This document shows positions 35,891 through 36,724 of a stretch of 36,724 bases of DNA, one piece after another. Position 1 is the stretch's first letter, and each line of letters starts with the position of its first letter. This DNA is from Chromatiales bacterium (lineage in GTDB: Bacteria; Pseudomonadota; Gammaproteobacteria; UBA6429; Thiohalophilaceae): NCBI GenBank assembly GCA_027076325.1, contig JALTJZ010000062.1, positions 1 to 36,724 on the forward strand, in the 5' to 3' direction. The notes below the pieces were generated by a model. The model was given only the letters and a program-made list of their open reading frames with translations. It made no database searches and had not been told where the DNA came from. Position numbers and translations under genes: made by a program.

Positions 35891-36277
35891 TCACAATAAT
35901 GTCTCAATATCATGCGCCTCAACAGGAAACGTCAAAATGGCATGCAATATCAATATTTCATTTAATTTATCAACATATTTACGTTCTTTTTTATCAACTA
36001 ACACGATCACTTTTGCCTCTGGCGCATACTTTTGCAAACTATAAAGCAGAACATCCAGATTACTAATATTAATCCCCGCATAGTTATTACCATAACCATA
36101 AAAAAATTCAGCGACAATAAAATCCGGTGGTGTTTTTTTTAATGCCAGCAAGGCCTTTCGCATTGAGCTAAAGCGAATTTCATCGATTGCCTTATTATGG
36201 TAAATTCTGGAAAAGCGGGGGTGCAAAGGTGACTCTATAATTGAAAACAAACAACGCCTGTTTATCGCGTTCGACAT
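35891..36277 (-). CDS. Conserved-looking protein with receiver-like fold, function unknown
   Basis: About 128 residues from ATG 36277; a GTG at 36310 is possible. The strand/helix rhythm (P-P-D-F-I-V-A-E-F-F-Y-G, then A-K-V-I-V-L-V-D-K-K, ending L-T-F-P-V-E-A-H-D-I-E) resembles a response-regulator receiver, with glutamate in the place of the phosphorylated aspartate. This is inference from pattern only. First gene of the minus-strand sugar locus, 109 bases before the RfaH-like gene. It could be a regulator of the locus. Confidence 0.5.
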   Translation of the reverse strand: MSNAINRRCLFSIIESPLHPRFSRIYHNKAIDEIRFSSMRKALLALKKTPPDFIVAEFFYGYGNNYAGINISNLDVLLYSLQKYAPEAKVIVLVDKKERKYVDKLNEILILHAILTFPVEAHDIETLL

Positions 36278-36663
36278 AGCAAACAACCCTATTTCCTGAC
36301 TTTTAAACACAAGGTTATCAAACCACTAAATAGAAAACCAATTGATTCCTTACGATATCTCAAGGGCATGAGCCAGAGTTGGCTCTTTGTTTTAAATGCA
36401 CTGTCTGTTAAAAATACAGCTTAACACCATTCAAAACAGGCACCACTTCAGCTATTTGCCCTGTTAATGTGTTGAACTCTCCCCCACCCAGTAAAATTGC
36501 CTGCATGCCACGCCTAGTTGGGATAAGTTACATCACACAGGGCAAAATTAGCATGCACCGAACTGAATTATTTTCCACGAAAATAAAGAAATGGATACCG
36601 ACTACCCTGACATGGCTGATAAAGCAAAAGCGGTCTACGTTTAAACAGGAAAAGGCGGGAATA
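36278..36663. other. Gene-free stretch upstream of the sugar locus
   Basis: I see no convincing gene here. It holds a 10-bp inverted repeat: TTTGCCCTGT (36455-36464) and ACAGGGCAAA (36537-36546). A hairpin GAGCCA/TGGCTC (36370-36385) is followed on the + strand by TTTGTTTT, so it could terminate a + strand transcript, but no + strand gene is here. The leader and promoter of the sugar locus must lie here; no clear -35/-10 pair stands out on the minus strand. Confidence 0.5.
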
Positions 36664-36697
36664 AAAAAGAGCCATCAACAAGCTTTAACTTGTTGAT
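36664..36697 (-). terminator. Intrinsic terminator after the tRNA gene
   Basis: A perfect 9-bp stem, ATCAACAAG (36674-36682) and CTTGTTGAT (36689-36697) with a 6-base loop, is followed on the minus strand by GGCTC and a T-rich tail (TTTTTT). It sits 14 bases after the tRNA 3' end, so it ends that transcript. Confidence 0.75.
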
Positions 36698-36711
36698 AAC
36701 CCTGTAATATT

Positions 36712-36724
36712 TGGTAGCGGGGGC
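36712..36724 (-). tRNA. 3' end of a tRNA gene (cut by window edge)
   Basis: On the minus strand the last bases read GCCCCCGCTACCA: a C-rich acceptor strand, discriminator A and an encoded CCA. This ending, followed by a terminator, is typical of gammaproteobacterial tRNA genes. With U72-A73 it could be a tRNA-Leu (the E. coli GAG isoacceptor has the same U72-A73-CCA) or an initiator-type tRNA; the body is outside the window, so identity is open. Both tRNAs are classic neighbours of rimP-nusA. Confidence 0.6.

Noticed and set aside
36370-36393. Hairpin with T-rich tail on the + strand
   Set aside because: There is no + strand gene upstream for it to terminate, and it has no T-run on the minus strand; kept only as a note.
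36469-36696. 75-codon open frame on the + strand
   Set aside because: It runs through the tRNA terminator hairpin, has no ribosome-binding site and its composition is unlike its neighbours.
36713-36719. GGTAGCG resembling an RfaH ops element at the right edge
   Set aside because: It is on the + strand and is explained by the complement of a tRNA 3' end; the sugar locus runs on the minus strand.
1-36724. CRISPR array, insertion sequence or prophage
   Set aside because: No regularly spaced repeats, transposase, integrase or phage structural genes were seen.

Overview
The window is moderately AT-rich chromosomal DNA from a gammaproteobacterium. The evidence is the gene order rimP-nusA-infB-rbfA-truB-rpsO-pnp, a dksA-gluQ pair, a Fur/HemP iron module and an RfaH-like factor inside a cell-surface sugar cluster. 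The genus cannot be fixed from the sequence. A CbbY-type sugar phosphatase hints at, but does not prove, a Calvin-cycle autotroph.

Layout. (1) 1-407: the N-terminal part of a type I restriction methylase (HsdM) running off the left edge, preceded by a small Xre-type regulator whose divergent intergenic region carries an 11-bp inverted repeat. (2) 1076-3150: an iron module on the + strand. A sigma70-like promoter overlaps a Fur-box-like palindrome and is followed by a small protein, HemP, a DUF2325 coiled-coil protein and a second small protein. The two small proteins share an SG-x-x-C-x-x-D-F motif. (3) 3163-9231: cbbY, dksA with a lysine-rich histone-H1-like N-terminus, a DUF3579 gene, gluQ, a YcgR-type PilZ protein and acs. 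(4) 9309-11832: the molybdate importer modABC on the minus strand. (5) 12051-18915: a DUF302 protein, a lipoprotein, and a metal-efflux island of an ArsR repressor with a long palindromic operator, a broken or overlapping small zinc-ribbon-like reading frame, an adaptor, a heavy-metal RND pump and a PII-like protein. (6) 19128-28040: the translation/transcription operon rimP to pnp on the minus strand, with a strong promoter followed by a terminator-like hairpin upstream of rimP. (7) 28132-36277: a minus-strand sugar locus of eight genes: a receiver-like orphan, an RfaH/NusG-like factor, a WbpL-type polyprenyl-phosphate sugar-phosphate transferase, a WbpM-type 4,6-dehydratase, a UbiA-family phosphoribosyltransferase, a DprE1-like oxidase, a DprE2-like reductase and an NAD-dependent epimerase. 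(8) The right edge holds a terminator and the 3' end of a tRNA on the minus strand.

The most interesting system is in region 7. UbiA + DprE1 + DprE2 is the enzyme set that makes polyprenyl-phosphoryl-D-arabinofuranose in mycobacteria, and related genes serve pilin arabinosylation in some Pseudomonas aeruginosa. Here the set sits next to O-antigen-type initiation enzymes, between a tRNA gene and the conserved rimP-nusA operon, which suggests an accessory insertion. No arabinosyltransferase, flippase or polymerase lies in the window. The WbpL-like gene probably starts at a rare ATT codon.
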